A DNA stretch of 64,000 bases from the NCBI GenBank assembly GCA_033558025.1, contig JAUCEF010000007.1, positions 1,426,001 to 1,490,000 on the forward strand, given 5' to 3'. The stretch comes from Phytophthora sp. 'mugwort' (lineage: Eukaryota > Oomycota > Peronosporomycetes > Peronosporales > Peronosporaceae). The position numbers and the translations under genes were made by a program. The notes under the pieces were generated by a model. That model was not told the DNA's origin. It did no database searches and was given only the letters and a program-made list of their open reading frames with translations. The first letter of the stretch is position 1, and the number at the start of each line of letters is the position of its first letter. Below are positions 11,390-22,860 of this stretch, piece by piece.

Positions 11390-13350
11390 AGCCGAGTGGG
11401 TGACCAAAGCAGCCAACCAGCGCTCGCGGAGGCAACATCTCGCAGCTGGCTACCAAACGATCGGCAGGCGGAGCTCGTCCTTCCAGACGGGAAAGCGAGC
11501 AAAATTCGCAAACTCATTGCTTGGCGAGAGGTGGCGCTCGACGTCGATGCGGGCGACGCGGACACTGTGCTGAACGAGATGAAGTCGTTCGAGATCACGA
11601 AGAGCAACGCCATGGCCTGCACAATCTGCTCAGGCTTCGAGCCACACCAGATGCGTTATCGATTGCTTGCGTGCAATTGTGATGGCTGCGATGCTGCTGG
11701 CGTGTTTGCCTGTCCATGGCGGGGCAAGACGATGACGTGCTCTGAAAAGTGCGAGGTATCTATCTACGAGTTCGGCGAGCACACCTCTGGGATTCCCACG
11801 GCAAAGAAGAAGAAGTTGACGGCTAAGCAAAAGGAGTTCTATCGCGAGCTGACTAAAACCACCTCCGCCCCATGAGGATTCGCCACGCAATGGCTCGGAA
11901 GTTTGAGACCTCTCTGGAGGAGCTTCCAGACATTGACCACAGTCCAAAACTCCGTCAGCCACTACCCACAAACGTATCTAGTGAACAATGACCGCGTCGA
12001 CGACCTGAGGGATTGTACCCATGCGAGATCTTTCACTGGAGAGGAACCAATGACGCAAGCTTTCACCTTCGGTTGGGATTTGGATCGCGAAGGCAAGCCC
12101 ACCGTTGGCAACGGCTCTGATGGTCGGCCATTCGTCATATCCTGACAACCAAAGCACTCGTTCTGAGGCTAATGGTCCCGCCCGAAGGTTTATCCTGCAC
12201 GTGGATGCCACGTACAAGATGAATTTCCGCGAGCACGGTGCTCGTGGTTGGGATGTCAGATCGCTCGCGTGGTTTCTATCTCGTGGCACTATTCATTGTC
12301 TCCCAGGAGACATAGTACGTTATTCAATGAACGCTGATGGCACTGCGAAGGTTGCACTTTTGGATCCGATCGCGCGGAATTGTGGTCAAGTACACCATGG
12401 CAGACGCTGACCAAGCCCAGTTTAACGCGCTGAATGCAGTGTTTGGAGGTACTGGACAACTTCAAACTCTGATGTGTGTTTTTTCAAGTAATGGAAAAAG
12501 TCCACAATGCGTCAAAGGACTTCCCGCGGTCGTGGCAAGCGCAATAGTCAAGGACATGTACGGCTTGCACTTTGCGGAGCGAGATGCATTTTTTTTTTTT
12601 TAGATGCGGGACAACATTGTACGCAAGTGGAGAGCTCAACCTTTTCTATAGAACTTTACGTAGTACATGTGTGCCCAGTGGCTATATGGACGCTTTAGTA
12701 CATGGCAGATTTACGCAACGTCTATTGGCTTTGCCTCTACAAACAATCCATGGAGACCTTCAATGCCCTCGTCAAGCGGGACTACACCCTTCGCCGACGA
12801 TTGAAAATGGGAGCGCTGCTCAGGGAACTGAGTAACTGCTGCGAGGACCAGTCGTCCAACGGTCGCCCGTTCGCTTTGAGGTTGTTCCACCAGTAACCCT
12901 CACGCGCCGAGCCTTGGAGATGGAACGCAAAAGCTTTTTGGGCATGCCGAACCAGCGGCAACTGGGTATTGTGGGTGCTGGAGGTCCCCGTACCCTTCAG
13001 GTGGAGTCACGGCTAATTGAGCGTGTCAGCGTTGCTCCGAACAAACGCTCTGAAGAGGCTATCGCAGTATCGGCTCAAATGGGCTCCAACTATGCCCGCG
13101 TGGGGGTGGAAGGTCAGAGTTGGGGTGGGTGGGGTGTTGGCATTGAGCGCAAGTGGTGCGGTTGTAGCTATGGGTTCGCGTTTGGAACATATGTCCACGT
13201 ACTGTATGCGATACGAAGATTGGGGTACATCGACAGCACCAGGAATGAGATTTTCGCGAGTCGGAAGAAGACGAAACGTACGCGGCAAAGCGACGACGTG
13301 TGTCAGGGAGGAAGACCTTTGTCCGTGGGTCCAGCGCTGACTTTCTGATC
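11390..13350 (+). pseudogene. Mutator-like (MULE) transposase relic
   Basis: The plus strand carries, in three alternating frames, a MULE transposase. The N-terminal Cys/Lys-rich part is 11396-11875 (LLACNCDGCDAAGVFACPW). A linking segment follows (about 11900-12145). The DDE core comes next: HVDATYKMNF with the first Asp at 12204-12206, then ADADQAQFNALNAVFG near 12400 with the second Asp. The C-terminal part ends in a SWIM zinc finger near 13155-13200 (WCGCSYGFAFGTYVH), where the third metal-binding Cys is replaced by Tyr. Stops and frameshifts break it at about 11875, 12145, 12400 and 12600, the last at a T-run. It abuts LINE copy B on its left. Confidence 0.75.
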
Positions 13351-13640
13351 TTCCAGAGCAATGTAAGCATTAGATGAGGGATGCTGTGCAAGCAAGGGTG
13401 TTGTCCTTGCTTACCGTCACTCCATACATGTGAGCGGTTGCTTCATATGTGTCCAGACACTGAGCATCAAGGATTCCAAGAGCGAACAGTCGCCAAGACG
13501 ATGATAGCAGCCAGGTCGTGCCAGAGCACACGAGGAAACGATGATCGGACGTTGCCGTCGCTTGGACAAGGAAGAATAGATATTCATGTCAATATGTATG
13601 CGATTCAAAACTTTGCGTTATTCTCCTTGTGCTAGATGTC
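13351..13640. other. Short intergenic gap, nothing recognised
   Basis: Between the MULE relic and the SET-domain pseudogene. Only short chance ORFs are present. Confidence 0.3.
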
Positions 13641-14850
13641 GAATAGCCAACTTTCTCTCGCTAACGTTTTCTCCCACTCTTCACTGTATTCCGCGTCGAC
13701 CCAGCACGAGTCACACGCACACTGGAACCAGATCTCGTCGCCGTAGTTGACAGTAAGCTGTGTCCCGGTTTAACGGTCTTGATCATCCTTGCAAACACCT
13801 TTACGTTGGTCCTGTTCTGCATCTTCACGAATTCCACATTGGGCTTGCAGGTGTGGCTCATGAATTGTATGATCGACCCGCAATTCAGCGCTTCAATATA
13901 GACGTACTGGCCCGACACCGATTTCGCGTTGAGCAACATAGTATAGCTGCTGTTCTGCTTCACAGCTTGCGCGGGCTGGCCCTCGATGATGGCGGGATAC
14001 TCGAAAAATCGACCCGCGTACTCGCCAACCACATCACCAACTTCGAGATATGAAGCGGTGTACACGCCCAGACCGACACGGCATGTGTCGTACAATTTCG
14101 GTGCCGCATGACTGCGCGGCGAGTTGCTGCACGCCCCCTCCAATCCGCAACAGTCGGGGGGGGGGGGCAGAAGATTGATAGCGTAGCATTCGAAATGAGT
14201 CCACGAAACAATCACCCATACACTGGTACGGTTCGCCGTCACCAATATCCACAAATTTAAGTCCCTCGGGAACCTGGCACTACCTAATGGGCAGCATGAA
14301 GGCTGGCCACTGCATATCCCTCAGAACTAGCGCACCTTCTGCGCTGGGCTCGACGAAGTCTGGTCGACGAATATGTAGCGAACGAAGGCGGTCCTTGATT
14401 CTAGGAATTTGTAGCGTCTCCTTGGCCGTCCGCGCCTTCACAGTATGCGCGTGGTAAATAGTCGTTCCGCTGCGGGTCACGGCGCACTTCTTCTGGTCTC
14501 GGCGCTTACGCGACCATGGAACGTGCCAGCCAGTAATTCTCGGCTTGGCCTGGTGGCGAATTTTCGCTCGCTTCAGGCGGGTCGGGATAGACTTCAGGTA
14601 ACCACTCACGGCAACCAATTGCGAGTCAGCCTGTGTCCGCTTGCTGGGGCTCGCGAAATTCATTACCAACCGAACCCTTGCTTGACCGGGGTTCGTCACT
14701 GCTTGGCCCTGCTTTTTCATTAGACCCTGGTGGCATGACAACCACTGCAGCACTACTGGACGCCTGCGCGACTCTGGGGCTCCGATGTCAGCGGATGCTT
14801 GCGTTGTCGCGACGTCCGGTTCGCCGGCTGAGAATTCGCGCACATGGTCA
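13640..14850 (-). pseudogene. SET-domain (lysine methyltransferase-like) pseudogene
   Basis: The minus strand reads as a SET-domain protein. A basic N-terminal part (14843-14280) ends at a single stop. A Cys-containing pre-SET-like stretch then starts YQCMGDCFVDSF. The SET core (about 14080-13780) has GLGVYTASYLEVGDVVGEYAG, MSHTCKPNVEF in place of the usual NHSCxPN, and KVFARMIKTVKPG. After a frameshift near 13770 the sequence continues in another frame with VNYGDEIW, the catalytic-Tyr motif, and a post-SET CACDSCW cluster. Breaks are a stop near 14280, a 12-nt G run at 14156-14167 that shifts the frame, and the shift at 13770. Intact members methylate histone or other protein lysines using S-adenosylmethionine. 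A further open minus-strand stretch (15400-15050) may be an upstream part of the same gene, but I do not recognise it. Confidence 0.75.
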
Positions 14851-15049
14851 TAAGCTCAAGGCTGTCTGTGCCTATTGCACCACTTGGCGGCAATACATCA
14901 GGCGTCCTGGGGCGCTGGACGCCGACACACCATGGGTCGGTTGCACCGCGTGCATGGTGCCGCTCATATCGATCAAATTAGAGGCAGTACGTGATTTTCC
15001 TCGCGTATAGCACCTTCGCCGATTTGGGCTGCAGCGAATACCTGCTGAA

Positions 15050-15400
15050 CTACACCTGGTTGAACGCGCTGGATCGTCTCGGAGCGTCATGCCTCCCTGC
15101 AACCAACGTATATATCCTCAGCTTGCGCCACAGCGCCTCCCCTTGAGCAATCTCTTCCTCCGAGCGGTCCACCAAGCGCTTCAGCATCATTGTGGGCGCA
15201 ATGATATCTCCAGTTTCGAGCTCGAGCGGCGTGTCCGGGCGGTCCGTGGCGTCGACGCGCAGTACGACTGATTCGCGATACCTTCTGGTGTCACCGCACA
15301 CGAATCTGGGGGATAATACGCTATCGTATATCGAATCCCCTGCATGCAGCTCCTGCGTGGCAGCTGCGATGCGGAACGAGGTGCCAGCGCACGGTAGCAA
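15050..15400 (-). pseudogene. Unrecognised coding-like remnant upstream of the SET pseudogene
   Basis: Open minus-strand frame of 116 codons with protein-like composition (LSPRFVCGDTRRYRES, TGDIIAPTMMLKRLVD). No domain was recognised. It is in the same orientation as the SET pseudogene and about 200 nt before its basic N-terminal part, so it may be an N-terminal exon or a separate relic. Confidence 0.3.
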
Positions 15401-16771
15401 GTGCTGGGCGCGTGCACAGCGGTGTATGGTATTCGTTTGTTATGGCGGGGTTGGGCGTCGAATGGACTTCCTCAACTGTCTCGCTCGCACCACCTTCGGA
15501 AGAGATCACCTTCGAAAAAGCTCGGATTTGTCTACGCCCTCCCGGCCGCACGTGGCGGCTGCGACAGCGTCGTCACAGAACCGGGCGACTGGACGCACCG
15601 GCGGTGCGCATGAAAAGCACTGGCGATGACTTTTTGTGCGATGCACATGGTGTATTTTTCAGACCCCAACGTCTGTTTCTAACGTTTCCTCGACTGCTCT
15701 GTGTTGACGATTTGCTGTTGTGAGCAGCCCTTAATACTGGATCGTGCATTGAATTGCGTCTCGCTTAAAAACTCCCGCAAAACAACATTCAATCCTTGCC
15801 CAGCCGTTCCGACGCTCCATTTCCCGGAACGCCTCTCGATACTTGCCATTTCCCCGTAATATCATTAGATGTCTGCGGACACGTACTGCCAATCCGTTGT
15901 CTTCAGCATATTTCGTGCCCGTTTGTACTTGGCTTTCCCTCGTATACGACGCGGCGCAAGTATATGTTAAGCTAACTTTCGCTTGTTATTGAAATCCCAT
16001 GGTCGTAACAGGCCGTCGCTTCGTATCAACGGTCCATCATCGTCGTCCAGTCATCACGGTTATTTATCAGTGGTGCCAACATGACGTCCCATGTAGCACA
16101 CGCACTGCGTTCTTTCCAGTTGTCCAGCCATTCGTTTGTCCCTCTGTCTGATGCATTGTTCCGATATACTACCAGACAAGAGTCCAAGCAGACTTGTCTC
16201 CAGGTTGCCGTCCGAGTCACTAGTACCTCCTCGTTGACACTTGCAGACTGTCCGCTGTGAATGTAACACGCTGTACCATGCGCAATAGTCGTCTTGGTTC
16301 CAACTGAGCCGCTCGTTTACATATGTCACTGCTGCTGGTCACAAACGGGAACAACGCGCGAGTTGCAGTTGGTCATTCCTCGTCCAATCCGTCCCACATC
16401 TTTTGCCAGGTCACTGATGTATTTCTGTGGACTCGCCATGCTCTCTCCGGAGCCATTGGATTTCGAGTACCTTAGACTTTTTTAACATCAACGCGCTGGG
16501 CTTGGTCCTGACTATGGCGCCCTTTGGTTCCCTTTCGTCCGATGTCGTGCCCGCCGCTGGTGTTTCGGGCGTCCTATATGGGGTAAAATGAATTAACATC
16601 AGTTGTGGTTCTCTTGGCTGATCCCACTAGGCGGCTCGAAGTCCGTGTCTGAGGCTATCAGTTGTGCTCTATCTTCGCTCGCTGTAGCACATTGGACGTT
16701 TCTTCGATTCGTTGTTCGTGCACCCACTGTTGGAGGTAGCCTTTCCACTGCTCCATCACGCAATGAGGGAT
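15401..16771. other. No recognisable gene
   Basis: Short ORFs in several frames, for example minus-strand frames at 16026-16329. None is recognised and none dominates. Probably decayed transposon sequence. Confidence 0.35.
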
Positions 16772-17203
16772 TTATGCTTTTTGATGCCGCTGCACTTCCC
16801 TATCTTCTGGATCAGGCATGTCGGTTGTCAGCATCTTTAGCTGCTCTTGCCAAGATAGCTCCGCTACTGTGTTTATTAGAAGCGCGAGAAGTTTTCGATA
16901 CGGACTGGGTTGCGCTAATCTGAGAATCATCTGCATGTCCTGTTTCAGCGCATGAAGGATGGTCATGCCCTGGTGACGCTGATACAACGCGTTGCCATTT
17001 CCGTTCCGTCGCTGCGGGGGCCCCGTCGTTTCTACGACGCTCCCACCAGGACTCGTCGTGGCTGCCCCTGGTGCGCTGGTCATCTTTTTGTCATCTTCCG
17101 ACATGTTTTCGTCTCGTTCTCCTTGTTCCTCTGCGTCCTCTGCTGACACCCTCTTGGCTTCTACGCGTCGGTTAAAACGCTTAATAGTGCCTGCACCCGA
17201 CAC
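16772..17203 (-). pseudogene. Retroelement ORF1/gag-like remnant, tentative
   Basis: Open minus-strand frame of 143 codons. It has an acidic and basic low-complexity N-terminus (EAKRVSAEDAEEQGERDEN), then a Ser/Pro/Gly spacer and a helical segment (ALKQDMQMILRLAQPSPYRK). The layout resembles ORF1 or gag proteins of retroelements, but no zinc knuckle or RRM is visible. It could be ORF1 of the LINE family at 5-11 kb, separated from it by later insertions; that link is inference only. Confidence 0.3.
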
Positions 17204-20050
17204 TGATTACCAATAGGTCCGGGCTCCGTTTGGCGGCGCGAATGCGCTGTACACACGCTTGGATCGTCAACATGATTTGCTCTCCTGTTTTAATCACTTT
17301 TTTGTACGTGGCATGGTGCTCGACCTGTAGAGACCGCAGTTGCACGTGTTAGGGCTATCCTTGTCGAGTTCCAGACGGTAAATCTTCCGTTTGAGGAAGT
17401 TCGCGGCCATGGACAGTGTTTCACAGCCCCCCCCCCCCCGCCACAGTTGAAGTGCTCTACTATTGTAGCTTTGTCTGATGCGCTACATGCGAAGCGACTC
17501 ATACAAAACTACAGTAGTCCTCAAGATACCACTTGTTTTTTTTTTTTTTTACTTCCTTCGCCGACATGCTCATCCATCCTCGTTTGGCGTTAACAAGTGT
17601 CGTCGGTTCGGTTGTATGGTTGGGCTGCACCCCGATGTGCAGTTGTACGGTATACCTGATAGCCATCTTCAGACTTTTTGTTGCGGTAATGAGAATATCA
17701 TCCGTTGCTGCTTAGTCGTGATCCGCCAACGCTTGGTCTGACATTGCAAGACAGTTTCCAGCCAATGGAGTATCGACTGCGCTGGTGCCGATCCGTTCCT
17801 CCGCTGCTTCAATGCTCGTCGGCTCCAACCATGCCATATCCGCCAATTTCGCTTTCGGGTCGTTTCTTTGCTGGATCGAGCTAATACAGGACTGAGTGCT
17901 TTCGTTCCCGTGGTTTCTGTGCCACCAACTGCAGTGTAGCTGGTATCTCCGGCGGATTTTGCATCAATACCCTTAGTAAGACCCTCTCCGCCGCTGCCGG
18001 CTCCCCTTTGGTAGGTTCTTCATTCCCCGAGGATATGTCAATAATGTCCTCCTTAATATCTTTTCCACTTCCGCCGGCTTGCCCGGTTCTTCCGCTTCAT
18101 CATCCGACTGTTCTGTTATCGCATCATAACGTGTCGTTGACTTAGCAGTAAGCTGCGGTAATGCTTTCTTGTGGGAGAATAAGGTTCTGACCGGACTATG
18201 ACCCATTGAGGCTACGGCTTTGGCGCTGATGCGGGCGCAGTCCGTTTCTCCCCTAGGACCGTGTTGTTCGTTTCCGTTCCTGTCGTCTGACTAGAGGGAA
18301 CCACCTCCTGACCTTGTCGACGTGGTAGTGTGTCCTGTACCTCTTTGGATAGCCCATAATACTGATGGCGTCACCACGGCCTCGGCTACTTCATCCGCAT
18401 GCTGTTGCAACTTTAGTCGTTGACTGGCTACGTGCCGTACCTCTTCCATACTGGTAAACGGCTTTGCTAGATCTTCTAGTTACACCACTGTCCACTGTTA
18501 CACCGCTGTGAACGTTCGTTTGGCCATTATATATATATTACCAAGGTTGCCACACTGCAGGCGTTATAGCATTTTGCATACTTCCAGATGTTTAATCACA
18601 ATGATTGTTCCAAACCACAGCAGTCTCATCACTCTCTCGTAAAATTCCGGACATCCAGCCTATATATTCGTTAACTTCCACACAATTGATGTCCTAGAAT
18701 CCGGCGTGCAGCCGTCCATGTCCTCCAATTTAAGTGCCGCATGTGTATTCTCTGTTAGAAACGTTTTGTTAATATCCAAAACGCGGGTACATTATATAGT
18801 CGATCTTCGTTCCGGCTGAGGCGCCATGCGGCCGCCATCCGCCGTGACCAGGCAGTCCCTGTTGAAGTCATGTGCTTGTTTACAGCCTGTACGTTTTCCG
18901 TTTGAAGGGATTAGCGTCATCTGGAATTTTTAGCCGTGTGCCGATCGAAAAGAAAACGTGGATTGACCTTCGCACTCTGTCGTAGCTGATCATTTTGGTT
19001 TGGCTGAGAAGGGCGTGCAGATCAGCCAAGTTCACCTTTGCACTCTACGCTGCCAACATTATGTCTCCTTCAACGCCATGATATGTTGCTGACTGGCCGG
19101 AACGGTGCCATACCCGGTAACGTGAATATGGGCTCTCCTTCGACTTGAGCTTGAATTCTGCTGTGAAAGCGTAGCCTCTCCTCGGAGTTGAATATTAACT
19201 TCAAGAAGGGCGGCAGTCTTTTTCCACCAATATCCCATCCACCATGCCTGCTCGAAAAAAACTGCTGCCCCCCCCCCCCCTTCCGCAACTTCGGGTAGCT
19301 CTGTTTATTGGGCGGGATCCGTTCTTGTTTTGCCGGTAATGCTGCAAAGATAACTGCAAACAGTTCCGACACCGTCACTTTCCACGACTCGATGCACTCT
19401 CTCCGCTGCTGCTCGCATATCCTGTATCGCCGCGTGAAATATTTGTCATTTCTTCTGGCCGTCGACCTGTGGCGTCGAACCCGACACCGACGCTTGCGCG
19501 CGCTACTCCTTCACTATTGATTCCTTTGTCGACATTCCGGGACGCTGGTTGCTTTCGGATTATCGTTACTGCTGCACCTGTCCCGTGCTGCCTCGCCTCC
19601 CGCCCGTTGATCCTCCTTCGTCTCAGTTTTCTTGTTTTCCCTCTCACGCACATCCCCGTTTTTCGGCTGTCCCATGACGTCTCGACAGCTTCTTCCCCCG
19701 GTTTGTGCATCCTCTGGCTAATACGGCTGCGCTTCCTCTACAATCGAGTCCTGGCTAGGAGCCCAGTGCTCGTTGCTTCTTCTACTGCCATCGCTGCCTT
19801 CTGCTCTTCCTTCCCCCTGGGCCGGACCCCCCTCCGACCACGGGGGTTTCCCCCCTCTGGGGCCTGGAAGGCCCTCCATGTGTCTCTTGGCGAAGTATAC
19901 AAACTTCAAGTTATAAAAATCATGTCCATTGTAATCTGTACTCACGATCCCTTCAGATGGTACTGGGCTGTCCGGGCTCTGCGCGCGAGTTAAGTATTAA
20001 TAAATCGAGAGTGAAAAAGCTTACAAGTTAATGTCTGGTATAGAAGTGGA
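17204..20050. other. Decayed low-complexity region with retroelement-like minus-strand frames
   Basis: Minus-strand frames at 18206-17973, 19710-19375 and 19945-19718 are Arg/Gly/Ser-rich and resemble disordered ORF1/gag segments, but none is identified. The region also holds two 13-nt C runs (17427-17439 and 19268-19280) and a 15-nt T run (17536-17550). Confidence 0.3.
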
Positions 20051-20058
20051 AATATAAT

Positions 20059-20340
20059 TCACCCAATTAGTGCGCCTACCTCAAGACTAGAGTACCACTC
20101 CGAGAAAATAATTGGATCGTGCAACAGAACTAGAGGTAGAGGGTCAAAAGTGTGAAGGGCTGTCATTGCCTCGGCAATTTGAGATTTCAGTGCTTCGCAG
20201 CAGTTTATAATCTTCTCAACAGACATATGTTGGTGAGTCGTCGTGTCCACGTACGTGTATTCAATTGATATAGCTACCGTATATAACGTTCTATAACTGT
20301 ATGAACTTAGCCTTAGTCGGTGGTATAAGATATTTCGCAC
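20059..20340 (-). CDS. Small hypothetical ORF
   Basis: Ninety-three codons on the minus strand, starting with a Tyr/Ser/Arg-rich stretch and continuing as a plausible helix (MSVEKIINCCEALKSQIAEA). No family was recognised. It is isolated, without a visible promoter motif, between decayed regions, and may be chance or a relic. Confidence 0.2.
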   Translation of the reverse strand: MRNILYHRLRLSSYSYRTLYTVAISIEYTYVDTTTHQHMSVEKIINCCEALKSQIAEAMTALHTFDPLPLVLLHDPIIFSEWYSSLEVGALIG

Positions 20341-20399
20341 TACAGAAAATGTATCGCAGGACGAGCGTCGAGCAAAAACCCTAAGGTGGCCCAGCCATG

Positions 20400-21140
20400 T
20401 CGGTGTGTTTGTTTAGGAGTATGTGGAGGCCCTCCCATATCCTACTCTACTTCGAAGGACTACGCGGTTAACTTCGTACTCGCTATGTAGATTCAATTGT
20501 GCCTCAGCCTCTACGATATGTCGCGCTTGCGCTTTGATCCCAAGCTTACCAGGAAGGCTTTAGCTAAGCGAGCACGGAGAGTCTGTCGCGCGATAGGTGT
20601 GAGTTCGTCGCTCGATTAGCTCCGTTCTACAGCGGACCTGACCAGCTCGTCTTCATTTGACGAGACTTCAACGACGCGATGTGTGTTCTCGTGCTATTGT
20701 TGTGATGCCTAGTGTTTTTTCAATGTAGCCCTTTGTTAAGGTATGTGCTTCGTCGCTGTGGCTGGGCGCCCAGGATCACACCAGCTCACGTCACGGTCCC
20801 ATTTAGCTGCGGAAAGCGCGCGCCAATTATTGCTGCTTTTTATGTCTTTTGATGTCTAGAGCTTTTCTCGTGGGGAAATGTAGAGGGAACATTCATGCGG
20901 ACGAGATTTCACGAAGTCTTCAAGACCAAAATCCTGTCATTTCTCAATCCATGGCAATTATCGTGCTCGATAGTAGTCATGGATAACGCGAAGATTCGCA
21001 TATACAAAGAGTTATAAGAGATGGTCCACTAGACAGAAGTGCTGCCGTTTTGTGCCACCGTACTCACCGGATCTCAATCCTAGTGAAGTAAGATTTTCGT
21101 ACCTTAATCGCTAAATTCAACACCACGCCGACATGAATTT
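20400..21140 (+). pseudogene. Tc1/mariner-type transposase relic
   Basis: The C-terminal half of a DDE transposase can be read in the plus strand. VVMDNAKIRIYKE gives the second catalytic Asp at 20982-20984. YSPDLNPSE gives the acidic residue at 21085-21087. An upstream segment (LTRKALAKRARRVCRAIGV, about 20545-20605) resembles the helix-turn-helix part. Many stops and shifts lie between, and no terminal repeats were found. Confidence 0.6.
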
Positions 21141-21359
21141 AGCAAAAAACCTTCGTAGTGCTTACTTCGCCATGCATTAATGTACCAGACAAAAGGGCGC
21201 AGAAGGAGAGAATCTGTATCGACACTGCGATTATAGTCAAAGTAAGCTCTTGATAAATGAAGTATACCATCGCTAGCTCTGCTCTTCCTTGAAATACGAA
21301 CCTTGTTCTTCAGCGTGGTCTGTGTCTAGCATATTTCCTGCTGGAGCTTGGGTGCTGAC

Positions 21360-21920
21360 CTTTATCGTCCCACGTAAAGAAGGACGCAAGCTGGAAGTGG
21401 GGCCCAAATACGGTGCGCATGTCCGTGGCATTTAATTGCGTCGCAACTGAAACGTCGTGGATTTTGTTCCTCATGCGTGGATACTCTGTGTTGGCTTACA
21501 GTTGGCCATCCTGCATAACGTCGGCGACAGCTGCTTGTTGCGCATCAACATGCTGTAGTTGGCGAAACACCGCATTATCAGGCATCGTCACTGCGGCATC
21601 TTCTGGCAGTCTTGCCTGCGTGACTGTCATATACGTACGTGTTGCATTTCCTGTATCGACAGCTTACGCGCAAAGCATCTCGGCACCCATCGGCATCCGC
21701 TCTTGAATGCGCGCTGCCGTCGCTCAACTCACCATCATCGTCTGCTACGCAGGCTTAGTTACGTAGACGTATAGGTCGAAGCCAAACCCTACCTGGCCAT
21801 TTTGGCGACGCCTCGCCTTTTGCAATACTGTATCGAGTTGAACTTGCATTGCCTGGTTGTCTTTCCGAACATCAGGAAGTCCTTCTGGTAAGCGTTGTTC
21901 TTCGGCTTAAAATAAATATC
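21360..21920 (-). pseudogene. Decayed unrecognised protein-coding relic
   Basis: One minus-strand frame stays coding-like for well over 150 codons with only a few stops: pieces such as EEQRLPEGLPDVRKDNQAMQ, AVTMPDNAVFRQLQHVDAQ and FQLASFFTWDDKGQHPSSS. The consistent composition across stops suggests a former gene. I do not recognise the family; the Gln-rich helical part and the surroundings suggest a transposon protein. Confidence 0.35.
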
Positions 21921-22239
21921 GGCGTTCCGCTGCCAGGTAACTAACTCTTGTAGTGCTCACCCAAGGTAGCTCTCAGTACGCGGCACCCCGGTGCTATAGG
22001 GCAGGCGAAAGCGGCTTTTTGTTACAGCATGAGGAATAAGGCTGGTCATTCTTGATAAACCGGTATATTAAATTATCAGGGAGAGACACTGCTTTTTCCA
22101 TTAATATGCCGCAAGTGCCCTTGTATTCCCTTATCAAAGAGTCCAAACTCCTGTTGTTCCTTCATCCCCGGTGAAACAGCTACTACAGATCGACAACAGT
22201 TAGAGGAGTTCATGGTTCGGACAGCTACGGGAGACGAAG

Positions 22240-22631
22240 GGCATGGGTGATACCACTTCTGACATCACAGACGAAGACATCGAGCTGACAGAGGCGGAGC
22301 TTCTGCTTCGGCGGATTTTCGTTCTACTGTGGATATGACCATCTACCGCCGGTTCGAGTTAGCTTTCTAGTGCACAACGTTCTTTACAAATATGAGACGG
22401 GGTTTGACGAAGAAAACAAAGCGTTGTGTTTCTCATTCTTCTCACAACCGACTCTTCCGTCTCGAGGATACACCTTCGCCGTTTGCACCCATGAGTTGGC
22501 GACCAAAGGTATGGCAACAAGGCCTCGTGTTGTTCAAAATTGAGGGAGACAAGGAGGTGTTCCGACGAGACTTGAAGATGAAGCGAGGCACCGATGCACG
22601 CAAGGTTCAACTGCAGATCGCGCTGATTTGA
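22240..22631 (+). pseudogene. Unrecognised two-frame coding relic
   Basis: The plus strand starts MGDTTSDITDEDIELTEAEL at 22242, breaks at a stop near 22338, and a second frame continues at 22392-22631 with basic, protein-like sequence ending QLQIALI. The acidic start followed by a basic DNA-binding-like part would suit the N-terminus of a MULE/FAR1-type transposase, but this is not proven. Confidence 0.3.
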
Positions 22632-22860
22632 ATCGGTGGCTGCGCTAACGTTGTCTCATTGACGTGGTGTAGATTTACAGGAGGACTCTAAAGGTTGTGA
22701 TAGCTTTCAGGTATCGAGATGTATTGTTCTCGCACTGGTTAGCGACTTCTAATGCGACTCCGTCTCGTTATACGTCCCTTCCTTAGGATATCCAGCTTGA
22801 TATCCTTTTCTGCTCTACTCGTCGTCAACATCTCCGCCGAGCGCTTCAGCACATATGTAG

